DNA of 64,000 nucleotides. Source: Montifringilla adamsi. Taxonomy: Eukaryota > Chordata > Aves > Passeriformes > Passeridae. Each line of letters begins with the position of its first letter. Within the stretch, counting starts at the first letter, position 1. Both the position numbers and the translations under genes were made by a program. The stretch is taken from assembly GCA_017590115.1 (NCBI GenBank), contig JAGGNK010006448.1, positions 7,302,099 to 7,366,098 of the forward strand, read 5' to 3'. The notes under the pieces were generated by a model that was given only the letters and a program-made list of their open reading frames with translations, was not told the origin of the DNA and did no database searches. This document shows positions 11,641-24,318 of this stretch, one piece after another.

Positions 11641-14600
11641 ATACAAGTTGTCTCAGAAAGAAATAATGATGAAAAAAATCTATATATAAGCACAATTCAA
11701 AGTGAGAAAAAACATCAATTATGAGGCATTTTTTCATGTGGAAGGCATGACACAAATTTTGCTAGTCCGAATTTTGCACAATCAAGATTATTAATAGAGG
11801 CCTCATGCTGCATTCTTGAGCAGAGTACTCCATTCTCACCATTTCCAGCACAATAATGCCTAGCAGAACTGACCCAGGGATTTTTCTGAGAGTGCTCTAG
11901 ATTCAAACATCATCCTTCTGGTGAGATAAATTTTCTTCTACTTGGATCTATTGTCTGTTTGTTCTCAGTAAATTAATTGAAAACCAAAACAAAAGAGTTT
12001 ACTATTCACAGTAAAAGAACTAGGGAAACAAAAAAACTCCACTAACATGACATATAAAGGAAGGACTTAGAAGTTGTGCAGGAGATAATCTATTTTGTGT
12101 AAGACTAGAAGGAATCACATTTCAATGGTAGTGGTAGCAGACAATTCAGGAGATGCAAATAAATGGAGATTTTCCTGGTGCACTTTACAGTGTTTTTGAA
12201 GCATAAGCTGGAAACCCTTAACTCACAAATTTTATATTCATCTTGCATAAACTTATATTTAGATTGGGCACATGCATGTACAATTACATTTTTCTTATTT
12301 GTGTGAAAGTTTGACAAAATTCAGATAAAATAAGTAGCAACAAAACTGACTGTAAATAACATTCTTACAGTCCATGTAGCCTTTAAAAATGAAAGAAACC
12401 AAACAACTCCCAATCATTCTATATTTAGTATAGAGACATTTTATAAAGCTGTGCCTACCAGTTCTTCTCTACAAACTCAGCAGTAACAACACAGTTCAGA
12501 ACCTTCCCTGATATTAGAGGGATATGAAAGTTCTCTGTGTGCTTTTCCTTCTGCATTTATACAGTTCATGCAGCCTTAGGGTGTGGCTGACCTTGAAGTG
12601 GTTTCTTTCCATGGTCTTTTGCATTGCTTAAGATATAAGCAGTCCAGAACCTACTACTACTAAGTACAGACATCATCTATTATCTCTTACAGGAGTGGTA
12701 TCCATTTGTCTCATTGTTAGATGCCACGGATCTTTATCTTTCAGTCCTTCCCATAATTGCTCCATAATGCTCCATCCAGTAAAATCTCCTGGCTGCCCTC
12801 AAAGACAGAATGAAGAGCACTACCCATATCTGCCAAACAATAGGCATTTACTACAGGGCCATAGCTACTTTGCCTTCAAGGATGTGAAATATTTTTCAGC
12901 TCAGTTTCATGGCCTGGGGTAGCTACTTTTGCGCGGGTGACTTTCCTTAATTGGTTTGGTTGCATGTCAGGAAGCTGGCATGTAACGATATGAACTAAAG
13001 AGCCTGCTAGCGTATATTACTGAGTGCAAATTCAGATGTTCTATTCTTCTATAAACTTCACGGTTTAATTGTAGCCACAGTCCCGTATCCAACAAAGAAA
13101 TCCACAAGACTATTATTTTTGCGTGCTGCCAGAATGAAACTGTGGTTCCCTGTGTAGTAAAGGAACATCCTTACCTCTATGCCTTGACAAAATCATGGCA
13201 GAATTTCAGTTTTAGACTTTCAAAGCTACGAAGTTTAGGTCAATTAACATTATTTTCTACCATCACATTCAACTCACTTTTGTAACAGACAGCTAGAGCG
13301 ACATTTCTTGTGGTTTTAATCTTTTATATAGAATATATTAGCCAAATCGGAGCAAAGTTCCTTCAAGTCACAGAAAACACTTAAGAATACACATCTTTAA
13401 ATATTTTTCTCTGAGAACAGCTGAAGAAATAGTCACTGAAGTTGAAACTGCAAAAGATGTGGAACTTCCTCTACCTCCACCACCCTACTAAAGGCATTTA
13501 GGCTTTAACTCCAAAGAAATGTCACGCAAATATCCATGTTTACTACACACTTTCCTTACATCCAGCAGTGACTTAGCTGGGAGGCCAGAACCAGTAAACC
13601 CACTTCACCTCTGCAAAGTGTCCAGGCAGTGCTGAATGGCCATATGCTCACATTTCTGCATTAACCTACAATATCTGGAGTGTTACACTGCTTCCTGTAG
13701 CTAAGTTGTTCCTTTGTGGCCAAATAAACGGTAAAAGCTTTTGAAGTTTCCATCATGAGCTGGCCTCTAACTCTTACTACACACTTTTAAAGATATTTTG
13801 GTGTCTTAACTTTGGTGTTTAATTTATTTTCCATTGTAAGAAAGGGTTGATTCACAACGCCATCTGAGAGCTATATTTACTGTGCTTTTAAGAGTTATCA
13901 CTACAGCCGCCACAAGCACAAGGATGGTTAGAATATGTAGAATAATTTTTATTTTTAATAGCCATGGCACATTACTAATTAGGAAATTATTCTTTGCACA
14001 CAAAGGAAATCCAAAGAAAATTAAATAATGAGTGTTATTTAAATGTCAATATGAGTAATATTACTATGGTTTTGCCACTATGGGAATGGGTGCAAAAAAG
14101 CTAGAAAAATAACAGAAACCTTATTAATGAACAAGGCCAGCAATCATTCTAAGATGAAGACAGAGTGTTCTTAGATTCAAAATAGTTTAAAGTACTTTTA
14201 GCTGCAGAATATTTTCTTGCAATGAAATTATGTTCAAACTAATGCAAGCATAACAATAACCAGAAAGCTGAGGCATGCTAGAGACACGACAAATTAGCCC
14301 TTTGCATATTTATAACTCATAAATCAACAGCATTTTGAAGATATGCAAAACAGTTTAATAGAAATGAGAATTGTGTCAGAGATATAAAAGAAAGTGTCAT
14401 TAAATTAATATGAGTCTGAAGTGTTTTGTTATTTAAAGAAAAAACAAACAAACCAGACAAAAACCAAAAACCATAAAAAACCCAATAAACTGAAACCAAA
14501 CCAAGCAAACTAAATAACCCAAACCCAAAAGAACCCCTAAAAACTAACAACATGGTTATGAAACACTACTTTAAATACTTGGAAATCTTAAAATTCAAAA

Positions 14601-17600
14601 TTTTACTTTACCTCTTCATTTAGAACACAAGGTGACACAAGATTTTATAACATCAAATGTAACAGTAATTGAACCATTACAAGCACAATTTTTGTACATA
14701 TTGGCAAAAAGAAAGCCAAATTAATTTATTGCCAGCCAATTTTTTTAATATTTTCTTTAAATCATGTTCTGGATCAAAGTTATCATCAATCAGATGAGAG
14801 CTTAATTAAAGTGCAGACTTTAAATATATAGGAGTTATTTTTTTGCCTTAAATATTATTAAATAAATAATCAAGTTAATTATCTTTTCCCAAACTCTACA
14901 GTTACAGTAGGTTATAGGTTTACTCTCTGGCATACTACTCAGATGCTTGAAACTGATTTATTCTTCTAGCCAAGTGCAGAAGGGACATACATAATTCAAT
15001 TCATACAACTTTAAACATTAGATCAGTAGTGCTGTTTTTCTAAAATAGAAATGGGAGTTGCCAGACTTTGGTAACATTGATCTACAATGTTTCCAACTAT
15101 ACTGAGCTTTATTTTTAGTATATGGAATAATAAGTAATATACTTTAGAAGCTTCATCTATACATATAGATGTACACACCTATAAATATACTTCATCTGAA
15201 CATACGGTAGGTAGTGTAATATTGTTACACTGTTGAGGTGGCAGTTCACTGAAAGGCACTGTTTTTTGATTTTACCAATCCCCTTGTGGTCTTTACAGTA
15301 TTTCCTGCACATTAATTGGACTAATTCATTTCACAAAATCAGAAGAAAACCAATCTAGGGAGGGGGAAAAAAAAAGGACATGGTAAGAAAACGCATTTCC
15401 ACTCATCATTGACAAACTGGATCAGTTTTATGTCTGATAACACAAGGAAAGGCTGAACATTGTTGCTAGTAAGGATATAAAATTATAAAATTCTTTCTCA
15501 AGTATTTTTTGCCAACAGAGTCTGAATTTTTGTCAAGATCCATATAAGAATGTTACATGACTAATTTGTACAAATATAATTTTTCTATTAGTGATTACAA
15601 GAAGAGAGCTTCACAGAATTATAGAGCAAACTGTGGCTTGAACTAATCTAAGTATATCAACACTGCAGAGCATGGAAATAAGACAGGAGGGTAAGAACAA
15701 ACACAAACCATGAGAACTGGAACAGGCCGATTTTAGTAAATTTGCAGCAAAATAAGAATGGTGAAAATTAACAAAATAGCATCTCCATTGATTCTTTCTG
15801 AATATTATCTGTGACAAGGAGTGGGGTAATACAATGAAGGCATCTGCCAAAAATTAAGATAACTCTAGAAAGGGAAGAAAATGGGAAGACTGAAAGTGAG
15901 AAAAAAAACAAAAAACAAACTAATACTGTTATAATATTGAAAAGAAAAATTTGGGTGAAAATGTAGCATGAGAAATATTTGAACTTGACAGGAACCAATA
16001 AAGGACATTTACACTCGGCTTCATAATACTTATGATATCACTCATAAAAGGTATCTTTTGAAAAACGAAACTAGATAGCAATTTTCCTTTAAAATGTACT
16101 ATGACTTTTCTCACCCTCAAAAATAACATAAGGAAACAAATAAATGTGTTCTTACATTAAAATGTACGTTACCTTTGTTAATTCTATGTAATTTCAACAG
16201 TGACTTTTTCAGCAAGAGAAAATTAATAGATGCAGATACTTAAGTGATTCCACTACTTTTTTGTCCATATTCCTCCCTTTTTTTTTGCATAGGAATGAAA
16301 ATTTGAAAATTATTATCTATTATGAGTTGTAGCTTCCCTGAGATTCAACATCTAGAATGGGTATTTTTTTGGACCCCTCCAAGAAGCACAAGTTCTTCCA
16401 GAGGACTTGGAAAGAAGGTGACATAAAATGGGATAAAATACTATTTTATTAGCTAACAAGATTATAGGAAGGCTTTTTGCTGTCTCTACTCTGCAAAATT
16501 ATCAGCAGTAAATAATTAAGAAATTCTAAGTACACTTACTGAAAACATAATCTTACTTACAAACAAGTAATATGTTATATCCTTTTTAATACAATGTTTT
16601 TTTGAGGCATCAGAAATGCCAGAGGGAATTTCAGTGCTCTACAATGCAGTATCAGTACTAGGAACACAAGAATACTACATCAGCAAGGATGCTTATTTTA
16701 TTCATCATGTTACCTTTCTTGTTTTCACAAATTCAAAAATTAAAACCTCCATGGGCTGCTCTCCTTAAACAATCACGGTCTTAGGAAAGGCCTATAATTG
16801 CTACCCCAAAGCGAAGGTAGAAAGATAAAACCCAGGTAAAAAAAAAAATGTGTAATGAAGAAGATTCAAAACTTCAAGTGACTGAGGTCAGGATTTCATT
16901 GTTTTGGTATTTGAAATGGAATAGCAGTCTTTTGAGTTGTATTACAAAAAATGTAGGAAGTAGAGATGTACTTTTGTAAACAAAACATGAAGCCACAAGC
17001 TGGTTGGAAATAAGGCCTATTTTTCATGCTCTCTCTTGCTGAAAGAAAAACATTCACAAATCAAACACCTCACCCTGCTGTGCTTGCAGTCTTTGAGAGC
17101 ACATCAGATAGGCTGGTGAGTTTGCTTTGCAGGCAGAAATTCCAAGGTTCATCCATCCCTAAGATTAATACAGCCTTCTGTTATAGCCTTTACTATGTAT
17201 TAAGGCTGCATTTGCAGTCAGGTATTGCCTCTTAAGTTCTATATTCAAATCTTAAACTGATTAGTCACATTAGGCTTTAAGTCCCAGCTCTGATGTATAT
17301 TTATGGATTGCTGATCTGTAGAAGGTTTTTCTACAGCAAAAACAGCAATGCAGTTTTCAACTGAAATCTGATTCTGCAGTAAAGGAAGAAATGTTTCTGT
17401 ACAGCTACTATCCTGACCACATTTCAAAAGTGAAAGAGATTTACTCTTTGCTTTATGGTTTATTTCTTTCTTCTGTGGAATTTATAATCTATATGCAAAA
17501 TGTTTTTGTTACAATTGAGGCTGACAACAATTTATATGTGAGTGTTGTAAGCTGTTTGTTTTTTGGGGTTTTTTTTGCCTCCCTTTCTAATAAGATCTAC

Positions 17601-17793
17601 CTTTGAATTAATAATAAAAAAATGGCTATGGCAAATGGCTGAATAGCTGAGTCCAGAAGGCCCACCTGAGGCATGAAGTTTTGTTTTGTTTTCTGTATAA
17701 TAAATAGGGAAAAGGGAACAAAAATAAGAAGATCTGGAAAGAACAGACTCCTGCAGACATAGACACATAGACATCTGTATAGAACAAAACACC
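11641..17793. other. Unique AT-rich non-coding stretch
   Basis: No transposon or gene is recognised. Notable items are the A+C-rich tract at about 14437-14550 and a run of slightly higher complexity at about 12910-13150 with a few CpGs. The many short frames on both strands carry no recognisable domain. Confidence 0.5.
14437..14550. repeat. A+C-rich low-complexity tract
   Basis: About 115 bp are built almost entirely of A and C on the plus strand (units such as CAAA, ACCAAA and CCCAAA), with very few G or T. It is a degenerate simple repeat with strong strand asymmetry. An antisense Phe/Leu/Gly-rich frame over it (14317-14553) is a by-product. Confidence 0.75.
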
Positions 17794-18558
17794 TGTTGTT
17801 TTGCCAGGGTGGAGTGATGCAGGGATGGTTGCTGGAACAAGCACCAAAATCTAGTTCCTCCTGGTCCCAAGAAGGTCCAGGGAGATGGCTCAGCTCCCTG
17901 GTCAAAGCTGAGCCAACCAGCAAAAGTAGTAGCACCTCTGTAGTAACTTACATAAGAAAAGGGAAAAATGGCTGCACAACAGCTGCAAGAGAGGAGTGAA
18001 AAAATGTGAAACAGCCCTACAGACACCAAGGTCATTGAAGAAGGAGAGCGGTTGTTTCAGGTGCAGATTCCCCTGCAACCCATGATGCAGGCCATGGTGA
18101 GGCAGGTTGTCCCAATGAAGCCCCAGGAGGACCATGGCGCAGCAGAGATCCACCCTACAGCCTGCAGACAGCCAAATGCCAGAGCATGTAGATAAGAACT
18201 GAAGATGGCTGAAGTCTGTGGAGAGCCTATTCTAGAGCAGAGTCCTAGCAGGAACTGGTGACCCTGGAGACAACCCCCTCTGTGTTATCCCTCTTATCTC
18301 TTGGATAAGTGGAGACTGGGAAAATGTGGGTTTAGGTTTGTTCTTAATTCTTTTTATCTTACTGTGTTTAATTTGCAATAAATTAAATTAATTTACCCAA
18401 GTTCTGCCTCCTTTGCCTGTGAAGGTAACACATAACAACTTTCCTGTCCTTATCTTGACCCACAAGCTTTTTGTCAGACCTTCTCCCCCTTTCCTACTGA
18501 TAGAGTGAGAGAATGGCTTGGTGGGCACCTGGCAGCTAGCCCAGGTCAATCCAGTCCA
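17794..18558 (+). mobile_element. Solo LTR of an avian endogenous retrovirus (family A)
   Basis: A block of about 765 bp in plus orientation starts TGTTG and ends near a CCA. In order it has a U3, a TATA-like ACATAAGAAAA at about 17950, a PyAATAAA-type polyadenylation signal at 18377-18382, and a U5 ending GGGCACCTGGCA...CCAGGTCAA. Shared blocks such as CAGACACCAAGGTCA followed by TGAAGAA show it is the same family as the minus-strand LTR at 56265-57438. No gag, pol or env sequence is attached on either side, so it looks like a solo LTR left by recombination. A 167-codon antisense frame (17532-18035) crosses it and is taken as chance. Ends are approximate and no target-site duplication was confirmed. 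Confidence 0.8.
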
Positions 18559-19454
18559 GACAGTAAGTCACACCAGCACAGGAATCACTTGGTTCTGCTG
18601 TGGATCTAAGACATGTAGTCAAAATTCACAAAACAAGCTTGGAAAAATCCCAGATTTTCTCATTTGAGATTCTTTTCTTCTGAGAGGTTGGGCTTGGAAT
18701 TTGTGTCACAATTACATAAGACAGAACCCAAATGTTGGCACAAGTGGATCCTTTTCCAAAGAATTCAGAATATTTTCAAAAAAATCTGAGTGGAACTTAG
18801 CCAAACAGAAGAGTTTCTCAAGTCTGTACTCTTCAGGCATTAAAACTGAGAGCTATCAAAGAAAGCAGAACAAGTAATCAGACAGTATGATAACATTTAA
18901 ACCAGTTTAAACATGCTTGTGGGAAGGGTCTTTCATCCTTGCTTACATTTAGTTCAGGAAAATTATATGTTTGGATTATAAGTACATCAACCAGATACTG
19001 TCATCCTAAGAAGTTTATATGCATCTCAGTTTATATGTCATCTCAGTAAATTATTAAAAGAAGTTATTCAATGAGTATTCATTTTAGGAGGAAGACAAGA
19101 ATACTGAAAGAAAATTGTACCTTGCAAAATTCAAATGGGTTGATATGGAAAAGGTTAACATTGTGCCTCTGTCAAATAATACAGTATTCAAAGAAATTGA
19201 GTTTTCCTGTTTCTAACGAGTCTTTGGAACTTAGAATATTTAGTAGAGAGTTATGAATGAATATGTTCTGCTTTAAATTATTTTTAAATTATTGCTGAAA
19301 AATTTCTGCAAATATCTTGTGACAGTCTGTTAGATGCATTTGAAACACAAGATGATATTTGAATCATCAGCACAACTTTCTCATGCTTTACCTCCATAGT
19401 TTTAATTTTTTCATCTTGCATATTTCCAATGCCAACATTATCATAAATTGTACT
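18559..19454. other. Unique non-coding stretch
   Basis: Nothing recognisable is seen between the LTR and the next CR1 fragment. The frames are short and lack domains. Confidence 0.5.
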
Positions 19455-19605
19455 AAGGAGCCCAGAACAGGACACAACATCCCAGATGTGGCCCCTCACC
19501 TTCCTTGACCTGCTGGCCACACTCTTCCTGATCACTCCAAGATACTGCTGGCCACAGGGGCACAATGAAAGTTCATATTCAACTTGTCAACTTGCTATTG
19601 AGTGA
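19455..19605 (-). mobile_element. CR1 LINE fragment (RT C-terminal region)
   Basis: On the minus strand the frame keeps GVIRKSVASRSRKV, matching the CR1 ORF2 segment after the RT core. The plus-strand text TTGACCTGCTGGCCACACT is the familiar antisense of the same place. An internal deletion is likely next to CCCCTCACC. It is a short dead fragment. Confidence 0.75.
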
Positions 19606-19617
19606 CAGATTTTCCAA

Positions 19618-19926
19618 GTGTCCTGCTACAACAGGCTCCTTAAGTACATAAAGTCAGATGAAGCTGATATTCAAAGAAACAGCGGCTTCAATTCAGTTGC
19701 TCGAGTGTAGGAGCTGAAAGCCATTTGACAAAATCTTTGATTAGGGCTAATCAAATCACAGCAAGTGTAGGAGCTGAAAGCCATTTGAGAAGCTTTGGTT
19801 AAGATGGCTGGCCCAAGGCTGCAAGTTCAGGAAGACACAGACCCCATGCAGGTCTCCTGCCATATATGCCAGCCCCAAAGGAAGGCACTAAATAAACTAG
19901 CCTGTCTCAAATATCAGCAGAAGCAA
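19618..19926 (+). mobile_element. Putative LTR-like block with a 60-bp repeat
   Basis: A 25-bp block (19704-19728) recurs exactly at 19764-19788, giving a 60-bp period. About 75 bp downstream are a TATATA box (19863) and an AATAAA signal (about 19890). A repeated upstream block, then TATA, then a nearby polyadenylation signal is the arrangement of a retroviral U3/R with duplicated enhancers. The left edge at TGTCCTG (about 19618) and the right edge are guesses. I do not recognise the family, and a chance combination is possible. Confidence 0.35.
19704..19788 (+). repeat. Direct repeat, 25 bp exact, period 60
   Basis: The sequence AGTGTAGGAGCTGAAAGCCA plus TTTGA is found at 19704-19728 and again at 19764-19788. 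Between them lies a short palindromic segment built around GATTAGGGCTAATC. The repeat lies upstream of a TATA-like box. Confidence 0.95.
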
Positions 19927-21620
19927 CATTAACATAATTAAGCAAGGTTCAACAAATGGATTTTTTTCCCTAGCTCCATGAAGACAATATCTGAAGGGTG
20001 AGATGAGACTCTGTTCTGGGAGATCACTTTTATACAGACTGCTCTTGCAACAAAGCATACTTATTGTATAGATAGGACTTTGAGGGGCCTCTTTAAAATA
20101 AAAAAAAAAAAAAAACCAAACTTAAAAAATTGAAGTATTTGTATTTGCTAAATTGCAGTTAGCTGCAGTTAAATGTTACCAGAAAAGATAATTCAGACTC
20201 ATAGCACAGAATGTAACTGTTGCAGACTTGAAGTATAAAGAGATATTACAAACCACCACCATAGCTTAATGACTTAGCTCAGTTTCAGTAATTATCTGTT
20301 CTTAGCCATTTCTGCATTAAATTAATTTAAACCAAAGTGTTATTCCAAGGTTTTTAAAAGCTTGTTTTTCTATCTTATATTGTTAAAGTTTTAGTGCTTT
20401 CTGCTTCCAAATACAACCAGCTCCTGTGATTTTGCTGAAGATCAGTAACTGACTGTAATTTTATATGTGGTGGCAGGGTGGGGAAGGAGGTTTTGGAGTG
20501 GAGGGAAAGAGCCACTTGACTTTATACTGTTTGCACCAGCAGCTACATTCATTAGAAGATGCTAGTGGGATGAAGCTTCAAATTTTATTTTCTTTTTAAT
20601 CACATTGTCCATCTATTTTTCAATAACTGAAAAAAGTTACATTTTCAAAATATCAGGAGGTTGTGAATCAGTGAATATGACCGTGAGTAAATCACAAACT
20701 AACTGAAAAAGGCAAAAAGGTTTGACTGCATTTTTGGTAGCACCAGTTAGAATAGCATCAGCAGAGGCTATACAGCCACTTTCTGCACCAGGAGAAAAGT
20801 GAAGGGAATAGGAAAAATTGCAAGGATGTACCTCTTCAGAATAGCTGTCTCTGGAATGGTGCTTTAATTGTAAAGGTGTATATGGTTGAAGTTTTGCTAA
20901 AGGAGATTTTTAACAGAAAAGTGTGGGAATCTTCATTGTTGTTTTGTTCTCTGTTGTTTTAGTTTCTTTTTCTATATCTATCTAGGCAATTCATTAAATA
21001 AATAAAGAAAGAAATAAATGCCACTACAGCATTTGCCATCTTCCTCATAAGCACACTTAGTAGTATCCTTCAAGAAATTTTTAAAATCTGCACCTTAAGC
21101 ATTCTATTAAAGAGAGTGTACCCAAAGAAGGAAATCATCCACTAAGGATTCATAGAATATATGACTGAAGGAAATTTTGTATTTTCAGAAGATAATGTAG
21201 CTGTGGATGGAAGTGGAATGAGTTAAGCACAAAGTCCCTAACTTCTGTTTTAAATGGAAAATTTATCCTTTCTTTCTGTTTATCTGATAAATGTATACTT
21301 TAAAATTATCCATATATTAGTGAAGTACTTGATGCAATAGAGGAGAAAACTTTTTCCTAGATCATAATTTTTTCTAAGTTCCCATCTCCTGCATACTTCT
21401 AAAAATGTAGATATCAAGGTATTTTATTATTGGTCCATATACTGACAAGGAAAAAATACAATTTTTAGACTAGAAAGGCAACAGGTTATGCGCTATATTA
21501 GAAAATGATACATACACCCAGGCAGAAATATCAACCATATAGGCATACCAAAGTATTTCGGTTTTCTGAAGTACAATAACTATAGTAATACGAATTTGCA
21601 GATCACAAAATCTGCAGATT
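19927..21620. other. Unique AT-rich non-coding stretch
   Basis: No gene or transposon is recognised. It holds an A-run near 20099-20115 and a G-rich patch near 20468-20512. Confidence 0.5.
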
Positions 21621-21682
21621 AATCACAGAATTAATTAGGTTAGAAAAGACCTCTGAGATCATCAGGTCCAGCCTTTGAGTCA
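21621..21682 (-). mobile_element. CR1 LINE 3'-end fragment
   Basis: On the plus strand the text AATCACAGAATTAATTAGGT, then AGAAAAGACCTCTGAGATCA, then TCAGGTCCAGCC is the antisense of a CR1 3' untranslated end. Only about 60 bp remain. Confidence 0.8.
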
Positions 21683-23189
21683 AGTACTTGATATCTTAAT
21701 CAGAGAAGAAAGAAGAAAGGAAGGAAAGAAGCTTATGAGTCTAGAGAGTGTAAAGGTCTTTTCTGGGCAACTTGGAACTTCTGTGCTGAGCTCCATCTCC
21801 TCTGAGCTGGTTTACTGGGGATTTGTTTTACTACTGTTCACAACCAATCACATTCTAGGAGTGCACCTGGAACCATTTACTCCAGGTGATGTTTACAAAT
21901 TTTATCTAAATTTTTAAATGTTTATTTATTTCTGGGTTCAGTTATTGAATTAATTTTACAATTGGGATTCTTTTTATAAAGTTTAAGTCACCACAATTTA
22001 GTCATCTATATCTGTCTTTAAATTATCTAAAGTCTCTTCTACTTGTCTTGGGTCATTATTTTACAACTGGAGGAACAGTCACTCTATCTGTCTAACAGTC
22101 ATTCACACTGTCTCCTTCCATTAACTATATTGAGCATCAAGAGGAGCTGCTCGATTCACATACTTAACTTTTAGGTGGCTAAAATTAGATTAGACAAGCG
22201 AGTCTGAAGAATAACTTCTATTTCTCTTGCATTTGAAATGACTTGAATCTTGTCATACCAGCACAGTACTTATATTTGCAGTAAAGTAAAATCTGCTTAG
22301 GGGCAGACAGATTGAAAGAAAGGACATATTTCCATCATTGCACTTAGATTATAGAAATAAATTAGTAAAAACATGAAAAAGTTTGCATCTCCACATACAG
22401 CTAGTTGGGTGGCTAAAAATCCCATCGACATGCAGAAGCATTTTCTCACAGAATATCTGCTTTCCTCTGAAAGTAGGAAATAAAGTGTCCTCTTTGGGAG
22501 GACCTCCTATGCATTATGGAAAAACATAACATAAGGAATAAATATTTTCAAATTATGATATCGTATTATTATTATGACACAGGATATCATAATTCAGCAC
22601 AAAGGTGAGGTATCTTTATTCTTCAGACATGCAATTCTCAAGAACCAGGGTATTGCTTTCTTGGGTTTGACTTTTTCCAAATGTGTTAACAACTCAGAAA
22701 TCATTATATTGATTTTCAATAACGGTTCTGATATAATCTTAATTTGACCAGAAAGTAATTTTCAGAATGTAAGATCCCTTCTTTTAAAAAATTGCTGCTA
22801 ATTTTTGCAGTGTTGGAGCAGTACCCAGTTTTTACGTACTGCTTGAGTGCTGTACTGAATTCAACAGAGAATAGTCACTAGAGTAAACCAGTAAACATTT
22901 ATATCAGGTGGCTTTAGTATGCAGTAGTGGGAAATTCACCCTTTTTTTTTTCTTTTTTTTTCTCTTTTTCTTATTAATAATCTAGAAAAATGCAATCATA
23001 AATCATGGTTAGGGCACTTTCAGGTTGACAGGTTGGTTTAGATGATGCAAATCATGTAGTTTCAACCACATAACAACTACTCCAGATCCTGGTGCTATGT
23101 AGTAACAAACAACATAATTGGCTGCGGCACTGCTGCCAATACACAAAACCACATACTTCTGTCACATATAAATTGGTTTTGAAAAATGG
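21683..23189. other. Unique AT-rich non-coding stretch
   Basis: No gene is recognised. It contains a 12-bp inverted repeat (22551-22594) and a polypyrimidine tract (about 22939-22970). Confidence 0.5.
22551..22594. repeat. Perfect inverted repeat, 12-bp arms, 20-nt loop
   Basis: AATTATGATATC (22551-22562) is the exact reverse complement of GATATCATAATT (22583-22594). The intervening loop is rich in ATT units. It could form an AT-rich hairpin. It lacks the length and run of U expected of a defined RNA element. Confidence 0.9.
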
Positions 23190-23588
23190 CCCTTAAAACT
23201 CCTTCTGATTATTGTTTTCCTTATAGCAGTCCATACAGTGTTGTGTTTAGGGTTTGGGGCTAAATGTTGAAAACCTGCTGCTGTTCTGAGTATGACTGAG
23301 CAGTGTTTGCACAGCGTCATGGCTTTTTCTTTTTCCCACTTTGCTGCCCACAGTGATTGGGTTTTGTTTTGTTACTGGTAATGATGATCTGCTTTCTTCT
23401 TTAACTTCTTCTTCTTTCTTTTTTCTTCTTTCCTTCCTTTCTTCTTTCTTCTCTGATTAAGATATCTTTATCTCAACCCATGAGTTTTCTTGTTTTTTCT
23501 CTTTCTATTCCTTCCACGGTACCTTTTGGGATGGTGCAGGGAGTAAGTGAACAGTGGTGCTTTGCTTTCAACACAGGTTAACTCACCA
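23190..23588 (+). mobile_element. Decayed LTR of an avian endogenous retrovirus (family B-like)
   Basis: The upstream half resembles the U3 of the LTR at 51476-52055: both have a TTTGG-like stretch, then CTGAGCAG, then a CACAG or TACAG block. The downstream end carries TTTATCTCAACCCATGAG, whose counterpart is seen on the minus strand at about 31895-31910, and ends in a GTGGTGCTTTGCTTT-like U5 tail. The middle, with the TATA region, is missing or replaced by pyrimidine-rich sequence (23395-23455). It is old and internally deleted, and the edges are approximate. Confidence 0.55.
23395..23455 (+). repeat. Polypyrimidine (CTT/CCTT)n tract
   Basis: About 60 bp of TTC, TTTC and TTCC units with almost no purines lie inside the decayed LTR. 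Confidence 0.9.
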
Positions 23589-24318
23589 AAGAACTAAATC
23601 CCCTAGCAAGAGGACAAGAAAGCAAAATTATGTGCTATTGTTGCTGTAATTAAGCTTTTTTCATTCAGTTATTTCCTCTGCAAGAAGGGGGTTTTTAGCA
23701 GTGATTGTGATTTTTGTAATATTTCATTTTTTCCTTATATTTTGTTGCTCTATTGCTTATTTAAATATCAAACTGCTAAAATCTGAAATTTCTAATAATT
23801 CAAGTTGTTGAATTGTCAGCTTATAATAAAAAGAATGATAAAACTATTTTTACAGCTTCTGTGTATATTTCTGGTAAGTCAGTTCATTGCTGATCTTGTT
23901 TATCATGCCTCTTTATTTTCAGCTTTCAGAATAAGAAATCCATTAATATTGTTGTTAACAGGAATATTTCATTATGTACTTCAGAGAGCTGTGATTTAGC
24001 CGATTTGCGGAGTCTTTTCAAAGAACAGAATGAAAATAAATGGAGTCTTAGAATTCTCAGTATTTCTTTATTCAGAAAAGAAATATAATCATGCCATTGA
24101 AATGACAGTATTTTTATGCAATGAAAACAGTCACACTGGTATACATTATTTTGGGTAGTTACTGGTTGATTCTGAAGAGTGGAGCAGCAATGATTGCATG
24201 GGATTTCAGTTTTGGGGTGAACTTATCTGGACAGTAATCAAGACAGAAATGGTCATCTAAGTTACTTTTTAGATATGCTACAGAACAAGAAGCACCCGTA
24301 GTGTGTCTAGTGCAGGAA

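Noticed and set aside
17532..18035. 167-codon minus-strand frame, the longest in the window
   Set aside because: It runs antisense through the plus-strand LTR at 17794-18558 and into unrelated flank, with no recognisable domain.
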